Assembly (NCBI GenBank): GCA_026874595.1
Contig: CM049310.1
Coordinates: 25,529,058-25,593,057 of the forward strand
Source: Sipunculus nudus
Lineage: Eukaryota; Annelida; Sipuncula; Golfingiida; Sipunculidae
Direction of reading: 5' to 3'
Length of the DNA stretch: 64,000 nt
Position 1 is the stretch's first letter. Each line of letters starts with the position of its first letter. Shown in pieces: positions 42,063 to 55,394 of the stretch. The notes below the pieces were generated by a model. It made no database searches. It was not told the DNA's origin and was given only the letters and a program-made list of their open reading frames with translations. The translations under genes and the position numbers were made by a program.

Positions 42063-42418
42063 AACAAGAAAAGGAAAACAGGTGGCGCCACCAGTTTCTA
42101 GTATCTGACAACACTGTCCTAGATCTTCAGTCAAGTTGATTTTGGATCAATCCAGGAAAGATTTGTTGAGATATTTAAGAATTTGTGTAATTTTCCACCA
42201 AAATGGATCTATTCAAGGTCAAGGTCATTCTCCTATTAAGATCATAACCCCATTTTAAACAGGCTTTGTCCTCTCACCCACATCTATGCACATGTCAAGT
42301 TTGGTAAAGATCCATAAAATATTTTTTGAGTTATCTCATCCAAATGAAATCTCTGCGGCAGCGGTGGAGGCGCGACTGTGCTTGAACCATAGTATCCTGA
42401 CTTTGTCTGGGGATACAA
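42063..42418 (+). mobile_element. GTATC-hairpin element, truncated copy 3
   Basis: It opens with GGTGGCGCCACC (42081-42092), follows the body of copy 2 (TCAGTCAAGTTGATTTTGGA, then CAAGGTCAAGGTCA) and ends CATAGTATCCTGACTTTG plus TCTGGGGATACAA. The head is missing. At 42213-42227 it contains TCAAGGTCAAGGTCA, an overlapping pair of extended AGGTCA half-sites of the SF-1/ERR type. Confidence 0.65.
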
Positions 42419-42745
42419 TTAACAGACTGCCATTAACTGCAGCTGTCAGTCTGAATATCAGCTGGTAAACTATGCAGAAATTAATAACAATAATGTTACA
42501 TTGCCTAAATGCCAGGCTCACATTGGAATAAACTCAGGAGTAGAAATGATAAAATGCTGACATAAAAAACCAGTTATACATTGAAAAGAAGCTTCTTGCT
42601 TGACTCAGGAAAAGAGCTTTTTAAGTGTTTAATAACGCTTGAACTATCAGAACACAAAGTCTTTGGGCAAATTTTTTTCTTAAATGATAAGAGTAATTAT
42701 GTTCTGTATGCTGTCATTGCTGTGATACCTGTACCCTGTCCTGCA

Positions 42746-42875
<130 letters not shown>

Positions 42876-45800
42876 AGTAAGCTGTTTAAATGAACATTCA
42901 TTATTCAGTAAAACACAAGGATGCTGCATTTATGCTGTTAGTTGTAATTATGAGGGCTTTGGCAATGGCTCAGCAGACTGAGTCAGCTGTGCTAATAATT
43001 AATTAACCTGGTAATAAAATTTGTAATTCATTAAAATAAATGTAGAAACTCACTGCAAAGTGGGATAAATCAAACACTTTTTATTAACCATAAAAACTGC
43101 ATGCCTCACAGTCTGTGTCAAAGCATTTCAGACAAGCATGACAATGTTACAGTGAAACATGCAGATCAATGAATGCAAGTAGGATCATGAATGAATTCTG
43201 TGACAGAGCTGGGCCTGCTACATTAGCCGTGCATGGGTTTGTTGTATGTGCTGCTAGTAAAGACTTTGGAATGGAGGTGACTGGCTCATGAATAAAAGAT
43301 GCCATCACCTGAACACAACAGACTCGATAATCACAATCACTTCATCTCATGTCGGGGATGACTTCACATGCGGAGTGGGTTGGTCATAAGCCAATCCCTG
43401 CTGCTAACCTTACAGGGGCCACCGGCCAGTTCTGCATCCTCTCAAATCAGTGTACAATTACTGATGCAGGCCTTTATTTTCTGTTCAAAGGAGCCATTCT
43501 GCATGTAAGTGGTGTGCTGACTTTATGTGCTCTATTTCCAGTCACAATCACTAGGACCTATTGCTGTAACAGCTCATGCACTATGTGTCACCCGGGCAGC
43601 CTATTAAATGGTATGTTAACTAGGGGTAATTCACAGCCCAATCCCAGAGACAATGTGGTGGCCTGCGTCATGCAATCACGTTTTTTGATACTGATTGGAT
43701 GTTTTTGTTGGTGCTGAGTTATGGCCACTCAGCCTATGAGCATTTGTTGCCATAGCATGGTGAAAGCTTCTGGTTCTGGCGGCTTTTGCCTACGTCTGCT
43801 TTCCCATTGTGCTCGGTTCTTATAAGTGTCAACCCATTACCAAAGATTGATTTGGCCTTCTGACATGAAACCCTGTAGTTTATATCCTCTCTTCAAGCTA
43901 TCAGAAATTTTGCAATATTTTTTATTGGCTGAATTATGTTACACCACACGATCCTGAAGGAGAGTTTTTTAACAATCAATGTGATTAAAGAAGAGTATCC
44001 AAGAGCTGAAATAACAATACATAAGACATGGCTCGACTTCCAGAAGCCTTGTAACTTACAATGGGACTATACAGGAGGATAAATAACCTATACAAATCAA
44101 GGAGCAAGTTTCAGCATGCTTTAACAGGCATTGAAACTGAGTTAGACATAGGTTTAGTTATGTCACATAGTGTTGGAATTTATCTACTGAATACTAAAGT
44201 GTTTTTGCAGTTCTACAAAAAGATGTCAAGCCAAAATCTTTTAAAAGAAACATGTCTTTGTCAGATGAATCAGTCTCTGGTCATAAAGAAACTTTTAATT
44301 TCAAGCCATTTTGAAGAACGTTATTAAAATTAAGGGTTTCAATTCACTTTTAACATTTATCCCCCTGTTTCATTTATTACTGGCTCTGCTTTAACAGTGA
44401 ATCATGGTAGGAGGTGACTGGGGGGGGGGGGGGGGTAGGGGGGGGAAACTCCTGCAAAAGGGTAGGATGGCATGAACAGGTAGTAAAGTTCATGAACCTT
44501 AGAATTTAAGCAGATCACTACCGCATTTTGGATGGTTGCTGATTGGCTGATGAGAGGCATGTGTGACATCAAAGAGGAAGTCAGTAGAGTAACAGGCAGA
44601 GCATGTCCAGAGCATCCAGATCAGCCATCAAACACTCCGCAAGCAGCCACTGTATCACCGCTAAGCAGATGCTGCGAGGGCCAGCGTTTATAGGTAACCC
44701 CAGTGTTGTACTACAGGACTGAGGCACGCTGAAGCAGAACTGTTCAAGCCACACTGCTCCAGCCACAGCCAGCCATCTGTTACAGTACTGACCTGAGTTT
44801 CAGACTCTCAGATCCCAGTTCCTTCCTGAATTGTCTCTTGTTGACTCCCGGTCATTTAACCACTACCTTTAACCAAAATCAAGTCTAAGACTGGTGTTCA
44901 GCCTGGGAACTACCATTGGGGTCTAACATGGAACTTTCACCAGAATGAGATATTAATCTATCAAACCACAGCTGACCAGGAAAATGTGTGCAGTTTTAAA
45001 TATTCAATTGAATTTTAAACAAAATAACACATTAGTTGAACTGAGATTTAAACCAGGTCACTGACTCACCCCGGCACTGACCCATTTCTAGTTAACTATC
45101 ACAGCAAAAACTATAAACATTATAAATATGCTATATGTGAAGTCACAGGGAAGCTTATATAATAAGTAATCTGAAATCAGGATAAAGATTTATTAGGTAT
45201 ATAAAGGGTCTTAGACTTTCCAATGGAATATTTTTTTTTTTTCATTTAATTAGCAAGTGCATTATAAGGGTATAAGTTTGTGGCGATGTTGTTCTTAAAT
45301 ATAAACCCTGAATGAAAAGTTGTATAGGAATGAAATATCTGTTCTTCATGTGTCCCATATCTACTCCCCTCCCCCACCCCAACCTCCCAAAAAACTTTCA
45401 GCACTGACTGTTTATTACAGATTATTTGTTGCTCTAACAGATGTACTATAAACTGTGGCTACTAAAATATTCAATTTATATGAGGTCTTCTTGTGAGTAA
45501 TATCCACTTATTAAAGCATGACCTACTTTGATAGAGATATAGAATTCACTGAACTTTTGCTTCAAATTCTTGACTAGCACTTTCTTATGCACACTGCATG
45601 GAAGTTCCTCTTAATTTGATGCACCTTAATACATACAAGACAAGAGATAAGAATGGTAACTGAAAATGCAGCTCTCACAGCTTTAACATATTTAAAATCA
45701 TTATATGAAATTCTAATAAATATCACAACCTACCAAGTACAGTTAATAAAATAATTTGACACCTGTTCGGGTGTGCTTATTTATAGCCCATAAAAAACAT

Positions 45801-46222
45801 TCAGGCCTTGACCTGGCTAATTCAATCAAAAAGTGCAGGCAAGCAAATTAGTACACCGGCAGAAAACCCAGGGTGTGAGCCTGCTGTTACTAATCACTGG
45901 GCCTGTTTAACCATTATCACAGCAATAGGGAACCAGCGGGAGAATGTAAGTGTTACCCAATCATGTTTATGTCGCTCAAGTGTGCTGACATTACCCATGC
46001 AAAAACATTATGCAACAGCTGTGTGTAGCAGCCAAAACCCTATGTTTTTTCACAGAGATGAAGAAAATAACTGTATACAGTCAACAAATGTGTGCAAGTG
46101 TACAAAAAAACACAATACTGGAGGATGGCTTTTAAAAGGACCAATCAATTCACATTCATAGACAAATTTATCATTTTTGGTGAATGACAAAAGCAGACTG
46201 TCACATGCAAAAAGTATTATTC

Positions 46223-46640
46223 GGTAACCGGCTTCTGTGGCTCAGGGGTAGAGCACAAGAATCAATGCCAGCAGGTTGTGAGTTCGAATCTCAGCTGAGA
46301 AGTGGTGAGATTTTCATTGTCAGCCCTAACCAAGGGTGAGCATTCTGCAGGCTTAATAGGAAGGCTGTACCCCTCAGCAGTGTATCAATCACAAACGATT
46401 GCTTCTTTAGGAGGTTCCTCTGTGTTATGACCCCGCAGATGGAAAGACAACACACCTTGGAAATGCAGGTGTGGTAGACACCAGGCCTCAGAGATAGGAA
46501 GATAAAATGATGAGAAGCAAGTGCTACTGCCCTTTCACACAAGACCAAACTCTTCAGATGTAAATACTCAGCTTAAGGATTAGATAAGCCAGCATTAAAA
46601 TATGGAGGTGGTTACCAGTACCTCCACCAAAAAATATTTT
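46223..46640 (+). mobile_element. tRNA-derived SINE, copy B
   Basis: The tRNA-like head has box A-like GTGGCTCAGGGGTAGAG and box B-like GAGTTCGAATCTC, spaced as in a Pol III promoter. A body shared with copy A at 3.3-3.7 kb follows. The 3' end is a hairpin: GGAGGTGGTTACC, then GTACCTCCACC, followed by an A-rich tail. It is about 415 bp, with no coding capacity. An acceptor stem cannot be formed, so this is a SINE rather than a tRNA gene. Confidence 0.82.
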
Positions 46641-46694
46641 AAACTCAGCTAATTTTGTCTATAAGGATATTTTTTTAATAAAATTTTTTAGAAT

Positions 46695-47716
46695 GACAGT
46701 TCTGTAACCTTAACCAATGACCTTGTGACCATAAAATCTTAGAACTTATTATCCATGAACTTGCAGCATTAAGAATAGAGTAACAATCTTTTTAAAAGCG
46801 ACCTTGACCTCTGACCAGGTAACCTCAAAATCTACAGATTTCCTCACTTTTGGCAAGTAAGCCATGTGTGAAAGGTGGAAGCTTTGGGATGAAAAGTTTG
46901 ATTTACAGTGAATCCACAATGTTTTTAAAGATGTGGCTCCTGTGACCTTCAACTTTGATCTCTGGACCCTGAAAAGCAAAATGAATTTATTTAAGTGGTA
47001 GGTCAATAATAAACCAAGTCGGAAGCCAATCTGTTTATCCAAAGCAGAATTATCATCCATAAACTAATTTGTGAATGGATGGGCCCAGTGACCTTGATCT
47101 TTGACCCTATGACCCTAAAATGGAATAGAATCTTCCCCTATTAGCAGGTTAGCAATATCATGAAGATATTGTGTGTTCAAGATGGAATGTTTGTGATGAA
47201 AAGTTTGGCTTAAAATGAATACACATTCTTTTTAATGTAATGGGTCCTGGGACCTTGCCTTGGACCCTTTATACCCCAAAATCCACACGGTTCCTACTTT
47301 AGTGGTGAGTCATTTATAAGTTAAGTTTCAAACCAATATGTCAAACTAAACTTGTGTTGTCATCTGGAAACAAATTTTGTGAACAGATGGCCCCTGTGAC
47401 CTTGACCTTTGACCATGTTACCCCAAATTCATTTATGCTCTCCCTATACTGGCAAGTTAGCTAAATATGCAAAATGGAAAGTTTGGGATGAAACGCTTGG
47501 CTTAAAATGCAGCCATAATCATTTTAAAAAAGTGAGTCCTGTGACCTTGACCTTTGCCCTCATTACCCCAAAATCATATAGGTTCTTGCTTTAGTGGTGG
47601 GCCATATGTAAGTCAAGTTCGAAATCCATGTTTCAATCCAAGCTGGAGTTATCATCTTGAAACAAATTTGTGTGGATGGACGGATGGACAGACAGACAGA
47701 CAAACAGACAGACAGG
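46695..47716 (+). repeat. Diverged ~147 bp tandem array with GTGACCTTGACCTTTGACC core
   Basis: The core GTGACCTTGACCTTTGACC, or a diverged form, appears at about 46802, 46942, 47090, 47251, 47397 and 47541, a spacing of 140-161 bp. Between cores each unit has TACCCCAAAATC, a GGTTC- or TTAGTGG-type stretch, and AAGTTTGGGATGAAA or ATCTGGAAACAAATTT. The array ends in GGAC/GACA repeats at about 47680-47716. Divergence between units suggests an old array. Confidence 0.75.
47397..47414 (-). promoter_or_regulatory. DR1/DR0 cluster of AGGTCA half-sites
   Basis: On the minus strand this reads GGTCAAAGGTCAAGGTCA. The first two half-sites form a DR1 and the last two a DR0, with a TCAAGGTCA extended half-site. 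It is the best-preserved core of the array. Function is not shown. Confidence 0.35.
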
Positions 47717-47859
47717 GTGATAACTATATGGCATCCACTTGTGATCAATAAACACATCAGGTTTTGGGACATTAGATGTAATTACAGCTGAGAAACTGAC
47801 ATGATTGTCATTTTATAGTAAAAGAAAATTAAAAAATATTCGTTAAAATAACAAAACAT

Positions 47860-48386
47860 ACAGGTGGCCCCACCACTTTTTGGGAACTGACAAAACTAGT
47901 CATGGTTAATATTCAAGGCAAGATTCATGACAATCCATGCATTAATTGTCAAGATATTGGAGGTTTTGTATTATATTTTTGATTATTCTGGGGGGTACTT
48001 TCAAGCCCCATAGGTCATAGGATATAGGTCGCAGTGACCTACTTTCAGGTTTCAAAGGAGATTTTTTATTGACCTCCCTTGATTTTCACTTAGAAGTTTC
48101 TAATTCCAACAGTTATGATTTGTGCCCTGCTAAGGGCAGGCCGGATGGCTGGATGGACGACGGACAAAGCGCCATTCCTATACCTCAGTTGACTTACAGT
48201 CAGCTGAGCTAAAAATTGTAAAAATTATCAAGATAAAGGAGGTTTTGTATCAAATTTTAATTATTCTTTGGGGTACTTACAAGCCCCATAGCTCGGAGGA
48301 TATAGGTCACAGTGACCTAATCTTAGGTTTTCAAGGAGATTTTTTATTTACCTACCTGAGGACTTTCAGTCAGCTGAACTTAAAAT
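47860..48386 (+). mobile_element. Two GACGG-tailed family fragments in tandem
   Basis: The first unit runs from GGTGGCCCCACCAC through TTCTGGGGGGTACTTTC to a full tail with GGACGACGGACAAAG and GTCAGCTGAGCTAAAA near 48.21 kb. The second (48.22-48.39 kb) is shortened and ends GACTTTCAGTCAGCTGAAC. Both match units of the 38-40 kb array. Confidence 0.7.
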
Positions 48387-50956
48387 GTTATAAAACAAGT
48401 TTTGAACTGAAAATTATAGGGGATGATACAACTTTTTAAATAAAAAAAAAATCCAAGTAACAATGATATCTAAAAATCTGGGAAAACTGCAAGAAAACAT
48501 TTTTCCACAGCACCTGAAATGACAAATTAAGATTAAATTTTCATATTTACTCTTTAAGATGAAGGTTTATAAAATTTCATAAGATTCCAAGAAATTGGGT
48601 GACAGACGGGAGTGAATGGTTGACTGTATCAGTGCACAGGTGAGCTAACCAGGGAGGAGTGTTACTGTGAAGGGCTGCCATTATAACATGGTCTCCCTAC
48701 CAAGCTGTCCCATTATGATCAGGCAGTTCACACCCAGCCCTCAAACAGTCAACACCACCACTGACATCACAAGCAGCAAATTTGCATAATTACATTTGGA
48801 GAGTTTTGGAATGCTTAATTGGTTGCATCAGGAGAAGATATCCTTCCTGTCGGGCTGACCGGAGATGGGGAGACCATACAGGAGCTTCTCCTGCCCCAAT
48901 TAGACCCTGTGCCTAATTCAATCAGTGCTGGATTTGTCCAGAGTTTCAGCCACTGTGACAGCTGCTCCAGGAACATCCAGTCTGTGACATACAGAGAATC
49001 GCTCAGCATCAGTAGCTCATGCTGAGAATCCATCAGTACCAGCAGAGAACTGAGTGGAGGATATATCAGAGGATGATAATTAAACCCTTCACTCCAATGT
49101 CTGCTTTATTTAAAACATATGATCTTAACTGATACCTATGAATTTCAATTTGTTCAAATGAAACTAATAATATTGATAATTCAGAAAGCACAGTCTGAAA
49201 TCAAACTATGTAATATATATATGTACACACACATACATATATATACATACACAAAACTAGTCATCCCAGTTCTAAAAGGTATATATGAAATGTTGATGAT
49301 TATTTTTTATATGAATAATATTAAGTTTTTTAAGCCTTGAAGGCTATCAATGATTACTGACACACAGGAGTCAAATAATATAAGGATAATACAGCAGACA
49401 TTGAATTATATATTAACATGCTTACATTTACAGGGGAAATAATCTAAGTAAATATTTACATATCATAGAAAAAATGGAAAAGGTATGTATAAAGACTAGC
49501 ATGGAATTGTTACTTGACAAACATACTATATATGTAGAGCTGAAAGCAAAAGTGTGAATTATGCCAAAACATAAGCAAGCTGTACACCCAGCAGAAAATG
49601 CATTAGATGGCCATGAGCCAAAAAGTAAATCACCAGATATATCCTCCATATGTTGGAGAATCAAGATTGATAACCTTGAGCTTGTTCTATAATGAGATAA
49701 GATGTAACTATAGTTGGAGAGATCAAGCACTCATTACATGAGTTAAACATAACCAGCACCTTTTGTGTACAAGTCTTGTACTATTGATCCAGCTGGCAGG
49801 CCAAGTCCTGTAGAGTGAGTTTATACCATGCATCTTCGATCATGTTTATTACACAAAAACATATGTTGTACAAAGAAGATGGAGCACAATGGCTGCAGCA
49901 ATAATTGTCTGTCTGACTCAACTTGTCAGATTTCAAGTGCTATCTTCAGGGGAAGAGCCAGAATTTTGGTAGGGAAGAGTATACTTTTAACAAGGAAGGA
50001 CTGATACCCTAAAAAGGTCTACTGTCAAAAGACAGAGGGTGTTTTGTTAAGCCTTGAATTTGTGGAAATAACTGGAGAAAAAGGTAATTTCTTCTGGCAG
50101 GGAAGGGGGGGGGATTCAGACCCTCTAAAGCCCACTTGTAGATCCATCCCGATCTCTTAACATTTTTTAGGAGGAATCTAGCCAAACAAAGATGTACAAT
50201 GCACTGATTGAAACAAAAGATATAACCAAACGTCACAGAACAAATAGCTTGAAAGGTAGAATTACATCCCCACAGCTAGGCTGTTATCAAACAGACAGAA
50301 CAGGTAATTGTATCAGGCTAAACATACTCTCACAAACCAGTTTTGTTGGTTCAATTGAACTGAAATACAATACTGCACAGTAACGGGAGGCAGGGTTCAG
50401 GAAAGCTATACAAACCATTCAGGTTTTATTACATGTTTAAACAACAGGACATCTATTGACCAATAAATACCTAACAAAGTGGGGGGACAAGGGGGCTCCC
50501 CTCTGAGTGTACTGTTTCCTCCAGGAATGTATGCTTAGAAAGGCCCATGCTTAGTTTGCCTAAACATCTGTGTCAAGTGCTATAGGCACTCATGCAAATA
50601 ATATTAACCTGATCAAACACACCGGGTTAAACACAATGCACTTCTTTATTAAGTGGCTGCTTCTCCGCTTGTTGTCCCAGGGAAGTATTTTAAGTTCTCG
50701 GTGGCTCCATAACATGTTGATATAAAACCCAGCACGCAAGCTCAAAGTATTATGAGGACAGAATACATGTTCCTCAACACAAGGAGCCACATTCCCACCT
50801 CTACAAGGCTCGATGCTATTTGCATTAAATATACATCACACGCAGGCAAAATATACAAAAGCAGGCTTACTTAGATTTCCTGCCGGATTATAAGCCTTGC
50901 TTCAATCAGTTATAATACATGATCAAATACAGGAGTTTCTCAGACCTTTATAGATA

Positions 50957-50969
50957 AGGTCAAAGGTCG
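50957..50969 (+). promoter_or_regulatory. Near-perfect DR1 motif outside recognised repeats
   Basis: The sequence is AGGTCA, A, AGGTCG. Unlike the other AGGTCA sites it is not in a repeat that I recognise, which makes it a better candidate for a genuine intronic enhancer site, although a 13-base match can occur by chance. Confidence 0.25.
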
Positions 50970-51758
50970 ATGTATAAGGATACTTGTCTGTGTTGACCCA
51001 GCGCAGGAGGACAACCACTTCACACTGCTCCTGGCTCACTCAGAGAGCTGGCTCCACTTGCTGTGTTTATTAATAAATGCTTGAAGCATTAATTGTGTAG
51101 GTCATTTACACTATTAACCAGAGAGCAAGTACTCAGAGTTCACAAATCAAATGACACTGTGTCAACTTGGGAAACAACTTTTCTATTAGGAATGTTTAAA
51201 GAAGATTTTCTGAAAATATTATTTATTGCATTCTAGGTGACTATATATATATATATTTAAAACAAAATTAATGAAAGCTCTAGGGTACTTTGACAAGTAA
51301 CTGATATTAATGTTAATACGCATAAACTGCTGACAGACATTTGGATTTTACCTATCTTCTTTCCTCTAATAAACTCAATTAAACCATATTAAACAAGAAA
51401 AACATTAATTTCACATAAATTATCTGTGCCTACGTTTAGGACTACCAGTAAATGCCAGGCTGACTTTTTTTTCATGAAACGACAGATACTGAGATACAAT
51501 GCTGCATACAGTGAAAGTTCCATGTGCTGGGGCACTTTTAGTTTGTCAGTGTGAAAGTAACATTTCCCGATGAATATATACAGTCTCTTTTGATATGATG
51601 CTGCAATATATACCACAAATATATACTTTAACCAAGTTCGTCTTAATCTCTATGACTGGCACTCAGTCACATGACATCTATTGGTGGTATGCTAAAATTT
51701 CCACAATGGAGGCATAAAGTTTGATTATGCTCACACCATGAGCTTCACGTTTGGAGCC

Positions 51759-51858
51759 GCTGCTGAGACTGGCAGATTTGGGAAAGGTCTAGGGGGAGAT
51801 CTTCCTGCGCTGCTGAGACGGGCAGATTTGGGAAAGGTCTTGGGAGAGATCTTCCTGC
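51759..51858 (+). repeat. Two-copy 50 bp tandem duplication
   Basis: The phrase CTGCTGAGACGGGCAGATTT, continuing GGGAAAGGTCT and GAGATCTTCCTGCG, is present twice at a 50 bp period with about three differences. The ORF across it starts at an ATG, but its codons simply repeat and no homology is recognised. Confidence 0.8.
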
Positions 51859-52469
51859 GCTGGTCCCTTGTCCCCAGTATCCTCAGCACACCCAATCAAT
51901 CAGCTGGGCCTGCCTACCCTCGCTGAAGCCTCTCACTGTGGAGACCTGACTGTGTCTCAGTCAGCATGCTTGGATAACTCCTCTCCTTTGTTCAGGCCTT
52001 AGCAAACATGCCAGATCTAAAAACGCCTTTTCACTAGAGACATAAGCCTGCAGATGTATGTCCACGTGTGAAGCCAGGAAGAACCTAAACCCTGGCAGGA
52101 TCTATACCACATATTGATGAAGCTTTGACCTGAAGTCTGGCTTTTGATGGAACATCTGTGGTGACAGAAGGATTAAACAAGCATTTCCCAAATCCCTGGT
52201 GCTGTGCTTACACCCAGGATTTGCCTGTGTATAAAGAAATAAAAAAAATGTTTTCATGTAAACATTGTTTGGCACATACTGGGTAAATGTTAATTCAAAT
52301 TACAGATTGTTACAATCTGCATTTAAATAACAACATTCTAACAGATTTTCTGTATAATATTTAATTTATATATTTCAGCAAGGCCTTTACCTCTTTTGAT
52401 CTATGTACTCTGTGCTGGTTCTAGAATCTCCAGAAAATAGGATGGTATTTTACCTTAACAGAGCTTCTC

Positions 52470-52810
52470 CATGCTGTTACAGTATGTGATATGGCCAACT
52501 ATAGCCATGCTGTCACAGTCAGTGTTTCAGGCAATTTGCAGTCACAATCTGTGATGTAGTCAATTAAATGCAGTCAAAATCTGTGTTGAGGCCAGCCATA
52601 TGCTTTGACAGTCTGTGTTGAGGAAAGCCATGTTCTGTGACAGTCTGTTGAAGTCAGCCATATACTGTCACAGTCTGTGTTGTAGCCAGCCATATGCTGT
52701 CACAGTAAGTGTTGTAGCCAGCCATACACTGTCGCAGTCTGTGTTGTAGCCAGCCATATGCTGTCACAGAAGGTGTTGTAGTACACCATATACTGTCACA
52801 GTCCCTCTGG
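52470..52810 (+). repeat. 32 bp tandem array of GCCATATGCTGTCACAGTCT
   Basis: About nine or ten units of AGCCATATGCTGTCACAGTC followed by TGTGTTGTAGCC. They are regular at 32 bp from 52.64 to 52.77 kb and diverged toward the left. Confidence 0.85.
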
Positions 52811-55335
52811 AGGCCAGCTGTGTTGGGGAAGGGGGGCCAGCAGAAAGGTCAGCACACCTGTCCACACCAGGTACACCTGAGCCAGCTGTCAGTCCTTCTG
52901 GATATTCCTGGTACAGCATGCTCACTGTGCTGTACTCAGTAAGTGAATCTGGTTATACACCTGTACTGACAACATATTCCAATGTCTCTTTACAAGTTCA
53001 GGAAAATACAGCATGTCCTGGTTGGCCTCAAGAGGTGCCTTGTTGCATGCACTTAATGTCTGATTTCTCAAATAAAACCACACACTGGCACACAGCAAAG
53101 TGTTCCTTCACAAGACTATAGGAACTTCTTTCAGTTTGCATTCTCATTTATTTCTACATGTATAAGATCTGGCAAGTTTTCTGTTAAACCCAGGTGAGCT
53201 AAACATTCGTCAAGCGCCAATGCAAGCAAAACTTAACAATGTCTACATAAGATAACAAAGGCTATCCCAATAAACTAAATCACAAGTTGACACATAAATA
53301 AATAAATAACACTTTTCAGGAAAAATGCCCAAAACATTATGCTGGGTTATCGACTTTGGCTACAAAATGAACCTAGAAATTGCGGATTTTTATTTTTATT
53401 TAATGATCATGGCAAATTTGTTGTTAACTGAGCAAACATACATAAGCCATATTATAACAAATGTATCTGCAGAGTTAGAAATATTAGCTTCAGAAAAGCA
53501 TAAGGGCTCTTAGGAAAAGCAGTTTATAAAATTTAAACAATTTTTCATAATTAAATATTACTTGACACAGCCTTTGCTGAGGGGAACTTCCATTATAATC
53601 TGATGTCTATCATACCAAGGGCCAAGGCTTTTACTCATACTTAAATTATATATATGCAAAAAATAAATGAAGTATTAGTTACCTGTGTGATATATATGTA
53701 AATTTTGATAGTTTGAAAACACGGTGCACTTATGAAATTTTATTGGTATTACTTTTTTTATGGTAGATCAGACATGCAGACAAACAGATACAACAAACAT
53801 TTGTAAGTAGGTTAGAAATTCTGTAAACTGGTCAATAATTAATAATAAAATGTTAAAAACTTTTCATTAGCAATAATTAGTGTTGCACTATTTTTATCTA
53901 TTAGGGGCATAAACTGACATAATGATAACAATGAGTGGATGAGTGGCCAGTATAAAGGGTTAGTATATGATTAGTTTTAAAACAACCTAACCCCATGAGA
54001 AAATTATTAAACATTATATGCAGAGGACTCAAGATCTGCAGTAAAGTGGTAAATGTCCCTTAACATAGAGAAGGCAGCTTCATTGCATGGACACAATATG
54101 GCCCAGTATAGAGAGTAGAACCAGATGTAATAAACACATGTATCAACATCCATCAAACCATATGCCAGTCCCTGGGGGATACAATTCAATTCCATGGTCA
54201 TTTTATGCACTGCCAGTTGTGGGTATCCATTCTGGCGCCAGCTTTCCCCGGTAAAACAAGAATTGTCCACCCGTTTTCTGTCACCCTCAATAGCAGTCTG
54301 CCACCATCAGGTAGCACGGTACAGTGATAAAACCATGACAACAAACCCCACAATGAAGCCCAGCTTCACCACTGTATAACAAGTCAGAACAAAACGATCA
54401 AAGGGTCACGGCTAACCAGGTCACTATTCAGCACCAGGAGTGCTCAAAAAGGCCCTTCCAGCAAAATACTAAATCAAATATTTACTCGCTTTAATAGAAG
54501 CATCCCAAACTACCACCTGCTTTTAATGCTTTATATCTGATGTTATCTGCCAATAGCAGCTGCTCACCACCTCAATTCACACATAAGCCTTCACATGGAT
54601 AAAGCCAGCACTTGACCCATCTCCAGTTCACAATTTGTATCCAAGCAGAATTGAAGGGGGGTTGGGGGGTGGGGGGTGCAAGTTCATGGTGGTACCTATT
54701 CTTATCTTTAGGCTATCACATAATTCCCTGTAAATAATATCTCACCACAGAGTTTTAATATTATGTTTCAATACAAGAAATGATATCTTGAATACATTCT
54801 GACTGAAAAATATATTTAAATACTGAGTGCCATATTGACATCCTTTTTTTTGGATAACATTTAATAATAGCAATTCATTTTAATTGATTGATCACATGCT
54901 CAATATGGATGTTCTGAAGCACATGTGAACCCATTGTGGCATAGCTGCCACAGCTCAACTACTGGTCACAAACTGTACCATATATAACAGCCTTCCTGCC
55001 AGATATTCCATAACAGAAAGCTGCATGAAATATTTGCATAATCCTCTGTCATCCATCCATTTAACTCTAAATTAACATATTTCTCATAATGGTTCAACCC
55101 AAAATTTTATTTAATTACTTGCACTTTTATCATTGATTCCTCAACTGAAATCAATATATAAATGTGTTCTAATGTATTCATACATTCCTGGAACTAAATG
55201 TCCAAATGTTGTTAATAAAAGTATGTTTCAATAATTTAACAACGGGTCCCTCATTTAAATGATCATAAATAAATAACACCAACTTTTTGTTTAGTTTGCT
55301 CATTTCATAATGAGTCTGCATGGTAGAGCTTCTGT

Positions 55336-55343
55336 ATACATAC

Positions 55344-55391
<48 letters not shown>
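55336..55391. repeat. Compound CATA/TA microsatellite
   Basis: CATA repeats run into a TA repeat. A smaller TA tract lies at 51241-51255. Confidence 0.95.

Positions 55392-55394
<3 letters not shown>

Noticed and set aside
43349-43717. 122-codon frame in a GC-richer pocket
   Set aside because: Composition is even but no family is recognised and the frame starts without ATG; may be conserved non-coding DNA instead.
46230-46300. Possible tRNA gene (box A and box B present)
   Set aside because: No acceptor stem can be formed and the sequence continues into a SINE body shared with the copy at 3.3-3.7 kb.
52470-52810. CRISPR-like repeats
   Set aside because: Units are contiguous with no spacers, diverged, and the DNA is animal-like.
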